Shown in pieces: positions 7,439 through 13,722 of a DNA stretch of 13,722 nucleotides. Below the pieces are notes generated by a model that saw only the letters and a program-made list of their open reading frames with translations, ran no database searches and had not been told where the DNA came from. A program made the translations under genes and the position numbers. This stretch comes from Melioribacteraceae bacterium (GTDB lineage Bacteria > Bacteroidota > Ignavibacteria > Ignavibacteriales > Melioribacteraceae), in the NCBI GenBank assembly GCA_026983755.1, contig JALSTL010000082.1, positions 1-13,722 on the forward strand. Direction: 5' to 3'. How positions within the stretch are numbered: the first letter of the stretch is position 1; each line of letters starts with the position of its first letter.

Positions 7439-7491
7439 TAGTATTATCGGAAAATAATTTTTGATTTCTTAAAAGAAACAGATATTGACAA
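7432..7491. promoter_or_regulatory. Spaced 9-bp inverted repeat upstream of the OmpA-like gene
   Basis: TTGTCAATA (7432-7440) and TATTGACAA (7483-7491) are exact reverse complements with a 42-base spacer. The left arm overlaps the candidate -35 box. The spacer holds a small palindrome, TTTCTT-AA-AAGAAA (7465-7478). It could be a pair of operator half-sites or coincidence. Confidence 0.25.
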
Positions 7492-7500
7492 CCATTAAAA

Positions 7501-7543
7501 AATAAAAATCGAACCGAGAATAAAGCCTCGGTTCGATTTTTTT
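7501..7543 (-). terminator. Terminator of the secreted-hydrolase operon
   Basis: The arms at 7504-7518 and 7527-7541 form a perfect 15-bp stem (core TCGAACCGAG/CTCGGTTCGA) with an 8-base loop. It is flanked by A- and T-runs on both sides, so it can act on either strand. It lies about 45 bases after the stop of the SGNH hydrolase gene and separates that operon from the OmpA-like gene. Confidence 0.9.
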
Positions 7544-7585
7544 GAAGAGTTAATTTAAGAATTCAAACTTATTTATACGTAAATA

Positions 7586-10348
7586 CTATTTTAACAACAA
7601 AAGTTTTTTTGTCTTAACAAAACTGCCGGCTTGCAATTTATAAAAGTAAACACCGCTAGGTAAATTATTAGCGTTAAATGTTACTTGGTATGTACCAGCC
7701 GGTTGTTTTTTATTAACCAATGTTGATACTTCTTTACCGAGAATGTCGAAAACATTTAGTCGTATAAAAGAATCAACGTTTATACTATATTGAATTTTTG
7801 TAGTGGGGTTAAACGGATTAGGAAAATTTTGATATAATTTAAAATGAGTAGGTAATTTTTTTCCAACTCTTTCAACTGAAGTTGGTAAAATTGTTTGTTC
7901 ATAAATTTGTTTGGCCACCACTCTTTCAAATAAAATTCTATGGCCTGCATTATTTAGATGAACACCGTCACCGGAATTAAATTCAGGTTTTATTTTATTA
8001 TTAGAATCAGCAATGCCTGACCAGAAATCTATAGCAAATTTGCCGAAACGAGCAAATGTAGAATCCCTCATTTCAACTTGCATTGTTCTTTTTTCTTCGG
8101 AAAAATTTCTGGGTTGAGTAGTGGAAATCCAAACCGGAATATTAACTTCTGCAGCTTTTGCAAGTATTGAATCATAATTGGCTAATTGTTCTTGAACACT
8201 AAAACCGTTTGCAACATCATTTGAAGGAAGATTTATAATTATGGCTTTAGGATTAAAAGAAATGGCCTTTGTAATATTATGAGCAACATCGGGTTTCGGT
8301 TTACCTTGAGGCGGAGTAAAACCATCGGGCATAAGTTGATAAGTTGTGTAACCTCCAACGGCAAGGTTAATAACTTTAACTGTTGTATTTTTACTAAAAA
8401 TATATTTCCTATATCTATTTACCCAAGCACTATCGGGAGAACTTGGTCCGGTTCCAGCGGCTGTGGAAGAGCCAAGCACAACTATATTTTCGGTTTTATC
8501 TGTAGTTACAATTTTAAAAACTTTATCGCTAATATCAAAAAATTTAGGATTATCTTGTTTAGTTATTTTAATTAAACAAGAATCTGAATTCAAGTTGTCT
8601 GGTATTTTCCATTTGGTATATTCTCCGTTAATTGCCGGAGTTGCTGGCGATAAAGTTTCCCAAGTAGTTCCGTTATCGGAAGAAAATTCTATTTTAACAA
8701 TACTTACATTTTTACTTTGCCATGTAATTCTTGGGAAAGAGCCTGTTGTCCAATATTCATCGCCGTTTGGTGAAGTAATTTGAATTGTTGGGAATCCACC
8801 GAAACCGGCAATTTCTTCGTCGGTTAAAGCTCTGGAAAACAATTTAATATCTGAAACAGTTATTTGATTATCTTCGGCACTTTCATCTGCAAACAATAAT
8901 AATTTGGAAGTCAACGCAAATCTACCGTCAATATCTTGAGGAACACCCGTCTTAACTTTTACACCATTTACGTAATAATCATGTTTATTACCATTTGCAA
9001 TGCTAATTGCTATTCTATACCATTTGTTGGCAAACACAACAGGGTTAGAGTAACCAGTAACTTTTATTCCCAATTTACCTTTTGAAGACACAAACCAATC
9101 GGCATCGTTAGAATTAGTAGTATCGGTTTGCATTAAAGCATACCATAACCCGTCTTCTGAAATTTTAATATCCATCATTAAAGTATAACTATTTACTTTC
9201 GTACCTCCTCCGTTAGGAGCAATGCCGTGTTCAATAGTATAAAAACTACCTGGTCCAATACTAACAGCCCCGTCATTTTCAGCAGGTCCTTCAACGGCAG
9301 AGTGTGTTCCTGTAAGAATTAAATCGTTACCGCTTTCAGCCACAGTTAAACTATCCGGGTTATCAAAAGTCCAGTGCCCTACCAAACCTAAACCTACATT
9401 TTCTTCAATAATGGAAAATGCATGATTACTTATATCGTATATAGATGTATCATTAACATCCGTTAATTTAAGGAAAACAGATTCTTCGGGATTACTTGGT
9501 AAATTCCAAGCATAACCGCCGTCGGCAGCAGAAACATTTTCAGCAATTGTTTGCCAAGTATTCATACTATCGGTTGAATACTCAATATTAATAGTTTCTA
9601 TTTGAGTACTTTCCCATAGAATTGTTTGTTGACTATTTACTTTCCATTGTTCTCCACCGTTTGGAGCAATTAGTTCTAATGTTGGATAGCCACCTAAAGC
9701 AGCAATTTCATCATCATTCAAATCTTTTGAAAACAATTTTATATCAGCAACATCAATGCTATTGTCTTCACCGTTTTCATCGGCAAAAAATAATATTTCA
9801 CTTCCCAATGCAAATCGCTCATCAATGTTTTGAGGAGTTCCGGATAAAACTTTTTTCCCGTTGATATAATAATCGAATCGGTTTCCGTTGGAAACGCTTG
9901 CCGCAATTCGATACCATTTATTAGGGATTAGTTTTTTTGATGTATATCCAACAGCTTTTATGCCTAGCTTGCCGGAAGAAGAAATAAACCAATCACCGTC
10001 ACTTACGTTCGTCGAATCCGTTTGAAATAAAGCATACCATTGACCAAGATCGTGAAATCTTACATCCATTACCACAGTGTATTGATTTACCTTAGTACCA
10101 TTGCCATTGGGCGCAATTCCGTGTTGAACAGTATAATAACTTCCAACACCAATAGTAACAGCTCCGTCGCTTTGTGTATAACCTTGTATCGCGGTATGGG
10201 TGCCGGTAAGTTGAAGTGGGTTTCCTATTTCTGCCGCTGTCAAATCATCTGGATTATCAAAACTCCAATGCCCAACCATGCCATTATTTTGGGCTAAAGT
10301 GATTGCCGAAAGCATTATGCTTATTATAATCAATAATTTAATTTTCAT
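7586..10348 (-). CDS. T9SS-secreted SGNH hydrolase with duplicated LamG/Kre9-like modules
   Basis: Secreted esterase-type protein of 920 residues. Order: signal peptide (1-19), a LamG/concanavalin-like domain (about 24-220), a Kre9-like beta domain with PNGGEQW (about 222-315), a second LamG-like domain (about 322-517), a second Kre9-like domain with PNGDEYW (about 518-612), an SGNH hydrolase domain (about 620-815) and a T9SS sorting domain (about 831-920). The catalytic blocks are complete: nucleophile S628 in GSSTAAG, oxyanion residues G666 and N710 (PSNDVANG), and D794/H797 in DGVHLNNAGH. SGNH enzymes hydrolyse acyl or acetyl esters; with LamG domains, a deacylase acting on an extracellular glycan is plausible, but the substrate is not shown. 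The protein should be exported, then secreted or surface-anchored by type IX secretion. AGAGGT six bases before the ATG is a good ribosome-binding site. The gene lies 15 bases behind the phosphoesterase gene and is last in the operon. Confidence 0.92.
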   Translation of the reverse strand: MKIKLLIIISIMLSAITLAQNNGMVGHWSFDNPDDLTAAEIGNPLQLTGTHTAIQGYTQSDGAVTIGVGSYYTVQHGIAPNGNGTKVNQYTVVMDVRFHDLGQWYALFQTDSTNVSDGDWFISSSGKLGIKAVGYTSKKLIPNKWYRIAASVSNGNRFDYYINGKKVLSGTPQNIDERFALGSEILFFADENGEDNSIDVADIKLFSKDLNDDEIAALGGYPTLELIAPNGGEQWKVNSQQTILWESTQIETINIEYSTDSMNTWQTIAENVSAADGGYAWNLPSNPEESVFLKLTDVNDTSIYDISNHAFSIIEENVGLGLVGHWTFDNPDSLTVAESGNDLILTGTHSAVEGPAENDGAVSIGPGSFYTIEHGIAPNGGGTKVNSYTLMMDIKISEDGLWYALMQTDTTNSNDADWFVSSKGKLGIKVTGYSNPVVFANKWYRIAISIANGNKHDYYVNGVKVKTGVPQDIDGRFALTSKLLLFADESAEDNQITVSDIKLFSRALTDEEIAGFGGFPTIQITSPNGDEYWTTGSFPRITWQSKNVSIVKIEFSSDNGTTWETLSPATPAINGEYTKWKIPDNLNSDSCLIKITKQDNPKFFDISDKVFKIVTTDKTENIVVLGSSTAAGTGPSSPDSAWVNRYRKYIFSKNTTVKVINLAVGGYTTYQLMPDGFTPPQGKPKPDVAHNITKAISFNPKAIIINLPSNDVANGFSVQEQLANYDSILAKAAEVNIPVWISTTQPRNFSEEKRTMQVEMRDSTFARFGKFAIDFWSGIADSNNKIKPEFNSGDGVHLNNAGHRILFERVVAKQIYEQTILPTSVERVGKKLPTHFKLYQNFPNPFNPTTKIQYSINVDSFIRLNVFDILGKEVSTLVNKKQPAGTYQVTFNANNLPSGVYFYKLQAGSFVKTKKLLLLK
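8513..10279 (-). repeat. Duplicated LamG plus Kre9-like module
   Basis: Two consecutive modules of about 298 residues (about 24-321 and 322-612) share the same order and many residues. Examples are VGHWxFDNP, the WYAL(F/M)QTD segment, WYRIA and FADE at equal spacing. The phosphoesterase encoded upstream has one more copy of the LamG part. This fits internal duplication of a binding module within the operon. Confidence 0.85.
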
Positions 10349-10363
10349 TTTTTACCTCTAATA

Positions 10364-12862
10364 TTATTTAATTAAATTCATTTTTTTTATTTCAGTGTAA
10401 TTATTAGCTTCCAATCTATAATAATAAACACCACTGCTAAGTTCAGATGCATTAAAAATTATTTTATGAAAACCGCTTCTCATAATTTTTTTGTTTATTA
10501 AAGTTTTAACTAGTTTACCTAAATTATCAAAAACCGTTAACTTTACAATACTTGTTTCAGGCAATTCGAATTGTATTGTTGTTGTTGGGTTAAATGGATT
10601 AGGATAATTAACTTCCAAATTATATTTGTGAGGTTTACTTAACTTGTTATTTATTCCTACCGTGGTATCCGTAATAAAAGCTTTTTCATCAGACCAATCC
10701 GACCACTGAAGATTTTTATCACGGTATCTAATTCTTATCCAGTACTTACTATTTCCGGTTGGAAGCATGGTTGATGTTATTGTATAAGAAGTTAAATCTA
10801 TACCCATATTTTTATCAATTGGTGTTAAATCCGGTTTAGGGGTAACACCATATATATTTTCAAAATCTCTTTTTATATTGAGAATAGGTGAGTTGTAATC
10901 TCCTGCAGTAGATGTGATTTGAATTTGAGAACTCATTATTTCATAGGTCCCGTTGTATTCGGAGGCATGGATCATAAAAGGAAATTTTATCGTTTCATCT
11001 TGGAGCGGATTGAGTATTTCCGGTTTTAAAGGTGGTGTTTGATTTTTTTTGTCTCTGAAAAATTTATCCAATACTATATTGTCTAATTTTTTATCGGGAT
11101 TTCCTAATGTATAAGTAACAGCGGAATATTTTTTATTTTTAATATCAACATCAATAATAGTGTAAATATTATAATCGAAAGTTTTTTGAATTTCAGGATA
11201 GTCATGTTGATTTTTATACATCCCCCAACGGTCCAAATTTGAATTTCCCCCGCCATCAAGCAGTAATCTGAAGTTCCCGTTTTCTACTGTTCCTCTTTCG
11301 TAATTATGTGAATGTCCGTATGATAACATATCTACTTTGCTATATTTTTTTAGCATGGGAATAATTTTATTTTGAACATATTCGGTATTCCCATCCGGCC
11401 AAAGCTCGCTATGCCCGGGATGATGATTAAATACAAATATCCAATCGATTGTTCCGTCTGCTTGAGCGGCATCCAACGTATTTTTCAACCAATTTAATTG
11501 AATATTATTTCTATGTTGGGTATTACTATTAAGTGTAATAAATTTTATTTTTCCTATTCTGAATGAGTAATACTTCTCACCTTCGGTTCCCCCAAAATCT
11601 TCGTAATTCATGTAGTTATAAAAGTATGGTGATTCCTTTTCATGATTACCAATACTAACCATGTGAGGGATATAAGGTGAAAGAGGAGCTATGGGTTGAA
11701 AATATTCATTTTGATATTGTGAAAGTATATTACCGTCTGTAATAATATCACCAACATTATAGATAAGATTTACACTATCAACGAAATTATTACCGTACAA
11801 AGTTAATAATTTGCTTTTTAGGGAATCGTATATTTCACGAAATCTATCCGGTGAAGTTCTATCGTCTCCTAATATTACAAAACGAATATGTCCTTCATTT
11901 GCATAATCTAACGGTTGCGTTTTGAAATTATAGATTTGAGTTTCTATGGAATCAGTTTTTACTTTATAATAATATTTTGTTCCGGCTGACAAGTTTTCCA
12001 GCTTAGCTGTATGCCAAACTGTTGATGGTGTAAAGTAATGTGTTTTAGCTTGAACAGTGTTACCAAGTTTATCCGATGGTCCATAAAGTACAACAGGATT
12101 GTTTCCTTTGGAAGCCCAACTTATATATATTGAATTAGGTGTTGGTGATTGTAGGTAAGGTACCACCGGTTTTTCCGTAATTGTAATCGAGTAACCTCCC
12201 AACTGGGCAATTTCACTATCGGACAAATCTTTGGAAAAAATTTTCACATCTGCAACATCAATAATATTGTCTTCTCCGTTTTCATCTGCAAAAAGTAATA
12301 CGGAGGGTTGCAAAGAAAACCGACCGTCAATACTACCATGTTTACCACTAAGAGCTTTATGTCCGTTTATATAATAATCATATCTTTTTCCGTTTGAAAC
12401 ACTTATTGCAATTCTATACCATTGTTTAGAACTTAGAGTTTCATTAGTATAACCAAGTGCTCCAATTCCAATTGTACCGTTTTGCGAAATAAACCAATCT
12501 CCATCGGTTACATTTGTCGTATCCGTTTGGTATAAAGCATACCATTTACCAATTTGTTTTACACGAATGTCCATTACAATGGAATAATTATTTACTTTAT
12601 TTCCTCCGCCATTAGGATTTATATTATGTTTTACTTTAAAATAACTGCCTACACCAATCTGAACAGCACCATTGTTGCTATCTGGTCCTTCTATTGCTGT
12701 TTGAGTTCCAATTAGACCCAATGGAGTTCCAATAGCTGCTGCGGTTAAGTCATTTGGATTATCAAACGTCCAGTGACCAACCAAGTAATCAGAAGGTGAT
12801 TGAGCGAAATATATATTGTAGCTTAACATAAAAGTTATTATTAAAATTATTGTTTTTCTCAT
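10364..12862 (-). CDS. T9SS-secreted LamG plus purple-acid-phosphatase-like metallophosphoesterase
   Basis: Secreted phosphoesterase of 832 residues. Order: signal peptide (1-20), a LamG-like domain (about 26-222) closely similar to those of the downstream SGNH protein, a purple acid phosphatase N-terminal FN3-like domain (about 229-318), a calcineurin-like phosphoesterase domain (about 325-600), an FN3-like region ending in WSDWS (W720-S724), and a T9SS sorting domain (about 748-832). Metal-ligand motifs are visible: GDD at D333, VGDII at D372, GNHE at N406/H407, NHH at H480/H481 and GHSHNYER at H517/H519. The Tyr of the GDxxY motif that gives true purple acid phosphatases their colour is Thr here (T375), so a non-purple dinuclear metal site is expected. 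It probably removes phosphate from an external ester; the substrate is unknown. GAGGAT at 12867-12872 is the ribosome-binding site, and a good promoter candidate lies just upstream. First gene of a two-gene operon. Confidence 0.92.
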   Translation of the reverse strand: MRKTIILIITFMLSYNIYFAQSPSDYLVGHWTFDNPNDLTAAAIGTPLGLIGTQTAIEGPDSNNGAVQIGVGSYFKVKHNINPNGGGNKVNNYSIVMDIRVKQIGKWYALYQTDTTNVTDGDWFISQNGTIGIGALGYTNETLSSKQWYRIAISVSNGKRYDYYINGHKALSGKHGSIDGRFSLQPSVLLFADENGEDNIIDVADVKIFSKDLSDSEIAQLGGYSITITEKPVVPYLQSPTPNSIYISWASKGNNPVVLYGPSDKLGNTVQAKTHYFTPSTVWHTAKLENLSAGTKYYYKVKTDSIETQIYNFKTQPLDYANEGHIRFVILGDDRTSPDRFREIYDSLKSKLLTLYGNNFVDSVNLIYNVGDIITDGNILSQYQNEYFQPIAPLSPYIPHMVSIGNHEKESPYFYNYMNYEDFGGTEGEKYYSFRIGKIKFITLNSNTQHRNNIQLNWLKNTLDAAQADGTIDWIFVFNHHPGHSELWPDGNTEYVQNKIIPMLKKYSKVDMLSYGHSHNYERGTVENGNFRLLLDGGGNSNLDRWGMYKNQHDYPEIQKTFDYNIYTIIDVDIKNKKYSAVTYTLGNPDKKLDNIVLDKFFRDKKNQTPPLKPEILNPLQDETIKFPFMIHASEYNGTYEIMSSQIQITSTAGDYNSPILNIKRDFENIYGVTPKPDLTPIDKNMGIDLTSYTITSTMLPTGNSKYWIRIRYRDKNLQWSDWSDEKAFITDTTVGINNKLSKPHKYNLEVNYPNPFNPTTTIQFELPETSIVKLTVFDNLGKLVKTLINKKIMRSGFHKIIFNASELSSGVYYYRLEANNYTEIKKMNLIK

Positions 12863-12892
12863 AAGTATCCTCTTTATAGTAATAAGTTTTTA

Positions 12893-12921
12893 TTTATAAA
12901 TATATTGTAACTTAATTTCAA
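12893..12921 (-). promoter_or_regulatory. Candidate promoter of the secreted-hydrolase operon
   Basis: On the minus strand TTGAAA (12921-12916) and TATAAA (12898-12893) are separated by exactly 17 bases, each matching the sigma70 consensus at five of six positions. The predicted start near 12886 gives a leader of about 24 bases containing the ribosome-binding site GAGGAT. This is the best promoter match in the window. The AT-rich background lowers certainty. Confidence 0.5.
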
Positions 12922-12930
12922 GTAATTAAC

Positions 12931-12940
12931 TGTTGCAACA
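12931..12940. promoter_or_regulatory. Palindrome TGTTGCAACA upstream of the hydrolase promoter
   Basis: This is a perfect 10-bp palindrome centred about 17 bases upstream of the candidate -35 box, a position that suits an activator site. It contains a GC pair at its centre in otherwise AT-rich DNA. It is short, and no second copy was noticed in the window. Confidence 0.25.
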
Positions 12941-13180
12941 TGTTTAATTTCAAAGTGACTTGATGAAAGCTGTATATACCACGTAGAATATCTCAGATTA
13001 TTGAGGTATTAACTAAGTTCATATCTTAATATTTGGTTTAATTTCCTTTAGGTGGTAATTCTTTAAGCATGATAATAAAATTTTTATTCAAATGATTATC
13101 TACTTGAATTTGTTGTTGCATTCATAACTTAAATTTTTATCTATTATAATAACTTTGTTAAAGATATAACTAAATTTGAT

Positions 13181-13722
13181 TTATTTTAGATAAACCAGTT
13201 TTCTTAGTTTCGAAAAATTGTTACCTTTCAGTCTGTAATAGTATATACCGGAACTCACGGGTTGATTAAATATATCAACTCCGCTCCATTCTAAGGAATA
13301 TGTACCTGCAGCGGTTTTCCCAAAATATTTTTGATAAACTGTTTTCCCAATTGAATCGTATATTTCAAAAGCAATATTATCCGTATGATTTATTGTAAAT
13401 TTAATTTGTGTTGTACCGTTAAAAGGATTTGGATAGTTCTGATAAAGTTTAAAATTGTCATTTAACTTTGGAGTTTTATTTTTTATTACACCGGTAGATA
13501 ATTGGTCCAGAATAATTGCATTAACAAAAGTACTATCAATATTCTGTTCAAAGTAAATATCAATAATTCCATCAGTAACAGTAATTTCTTTTTCGATTTT
13601 ATAAAATGCATTTCTTCCTGCTTTAGCGTAAACATCTATATTCTTACTTATATATTCATTCTCTGCAATAATATTAAATGTTCTTTCCCCAACAAGGTTG
13701 TTATCTTTTTCTGCAAATAAAA
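13181..13722 (-). CDS. 3' part of a T9SS-secreted malectin-like domain protein (partial)
   Basis: An open frame of 180 codons enters from the right edge and ends at TAA (13181-13183); its start lies outside the window. The first 65 or so visible residues match the end of a malectin-like carbohydrate-binding domain: VGERTFNI, then NIDVYAKAG, then VTDGIIDIYF, then a closing segment VNAIILDQL. After a short linker comes a T9SS sorting domain: YQNYPNPFNGTTQIKF, a middle strand region with FEIYDSIGK, and an SSGIYYYRLKG ending in basic KLRKLVYLK. Malectin-like domains bind glycans, and in large bacterial proteins they usually accompany hydrolase domains, which may lie upstream here. The gene has the same strand as the LamG hydrolase operon 318 bases downstream and is probably part of the same functional set. 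Confidence 0.86.
   Translation of the reverse strand, partial: LFAEKDNNLVGERTFNIIAENEYISKNIDVYAKAGRNAFYKIEKEITVTDGIIDIYFEQNIDSTFVNAIILDQLSTGVIKNKTPKLNDNFKLYQNYPNPFNGTTQIKFTINHTDNIAFEIYDSIGKTVYQKYFGKTAAGTYSLEWSGVDIFNQPVSSGIYYYRLKGNNFSKLRKLVYLK

Larger units (their letters stand above)
12863..13180. other. Intergenic region between the malectin-like gene and the hydrolase operon
   Basis: This 318-base gene-less stretch holds the ribosome-binding site and promoter candidate of the minus-strand hydrolase operon at its left end, and a perfect palindrome TGTTGCAACA at 12931-12940. No convincing terminator follows the partial malectin-like gene: the only hairpin near its stop is a four-base stem at 13153-13163. 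Read-through from that gene into the operon is therefore possible. Only open frames of about ten codons occur. Confidence 0.65.

Noticed and set aside
8279..8783. Plus-strand open frames opposite the SGNH hydrolase gene
   Set aside because: They lie entirely within a gene whose catalytic blocks are intact; no protein family is recognisable in the plus-strand frames.
10691..10708. WSDWS motif suggesting a cytokine-receptor-like domain
   Set aside because: WSxWS-like segments occur in ordinary bacterial FN3-like repeats before T9SS signals; there is no other support for a receptor relation.
12961..13010. Hairpin around CTCAGATTATTGAG near 12991 as a terminator
   Set aside because: The stem is only about four to six pairs, AT-rich, and has no T-run on the minus strand.
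13502..13720. Plus-strand open frame at the right edge
   Set aside because: It is opposite the malectin-like partial gene, whose translation matches known domains; the plus frame is low-complexity Asn/Ile-rich sequence.

Overview
This window is a strongly AT-rich stretch whose protein families point to the Bacteroidota/Chlorobi superphylum, most likely Ignavibacteria. Three proteins end in a type IX secretion (T9SS) sorting domain with the YQNFPNPFNPTT-type motif typical of that group. There is also a two-propeller Reg_prop/Y_Y_Y sensor kinase, an OmpA protein with thrombospondin type 3 repeats, and a thioredoxin of the Bacteroidota MAQGALPK type. The assignment rests on protein families only; the window holds no rRNA or tRNA.

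Layout, left to right. (1) 227-4048, minus strand: a two-gene signalling operon in which a 1059-residue sensor histidine kinase is followed with no gap (TAA immediately before ATG) by a NarL/LuxR-type response regulator. (2) 4049-4459: a divergent intergenic region with a perfect inverted repeat close to the kinase start and a weak promoter candidate for thioredoxin. (3) 4460-4828, plus strand: a thioredoxin with the active site WCQPC, ended by a strong hairpin terminator that abuts the converging operon. (4) 4886-7378, minus strand: an envelope operon made of an OmpA-like protein with a Ca-binding-type TSP3 linker, then a lipoprotein with three PEGA repeats. (5) 7586-12862, minus strand: a two-gene operon of large secreted proteins. 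The first is a LamG-like domain plus purple-acid-phosphatase-like metallophosphoesterase; the second has a duplicated LamG/Kre9-like module plus an SGNH hydrolase. Both carry C-terminal T9SS signals, and the operon has a good promoter candidate at its head and a terminator at its end. (6) 13181-13722, minus strand: the 3' part of another secreted protein, with a malectin-like domain and a T9SS signal, running off the right edge.

How the parts may fit together: regions 5 and 6 look like an extracellular or cell-surface set that binds glycans (LamG, malectin) and removes acyl and phosphate groups from an external substrate. Region 4 looks like envelope structure. Region 1 has the sensor architecture of the Bacteroidota hybrid two-component systems that sense glycan breakdown products, but split into separate kinase and regulator. 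A regulatory link between region 1 and region 5 is only an inference from architecture and proximity. I see no CRISPR array, insertion sequence, phage or plasmid gene, or RNA gene. No clearly new class of system is visible; the most unusual points are the shared LamG modules on two different hydrolases and several substituted key residues (OmpA Arg to Leu, phosphatase Tyr to Thr, thioredoxin CQPC).
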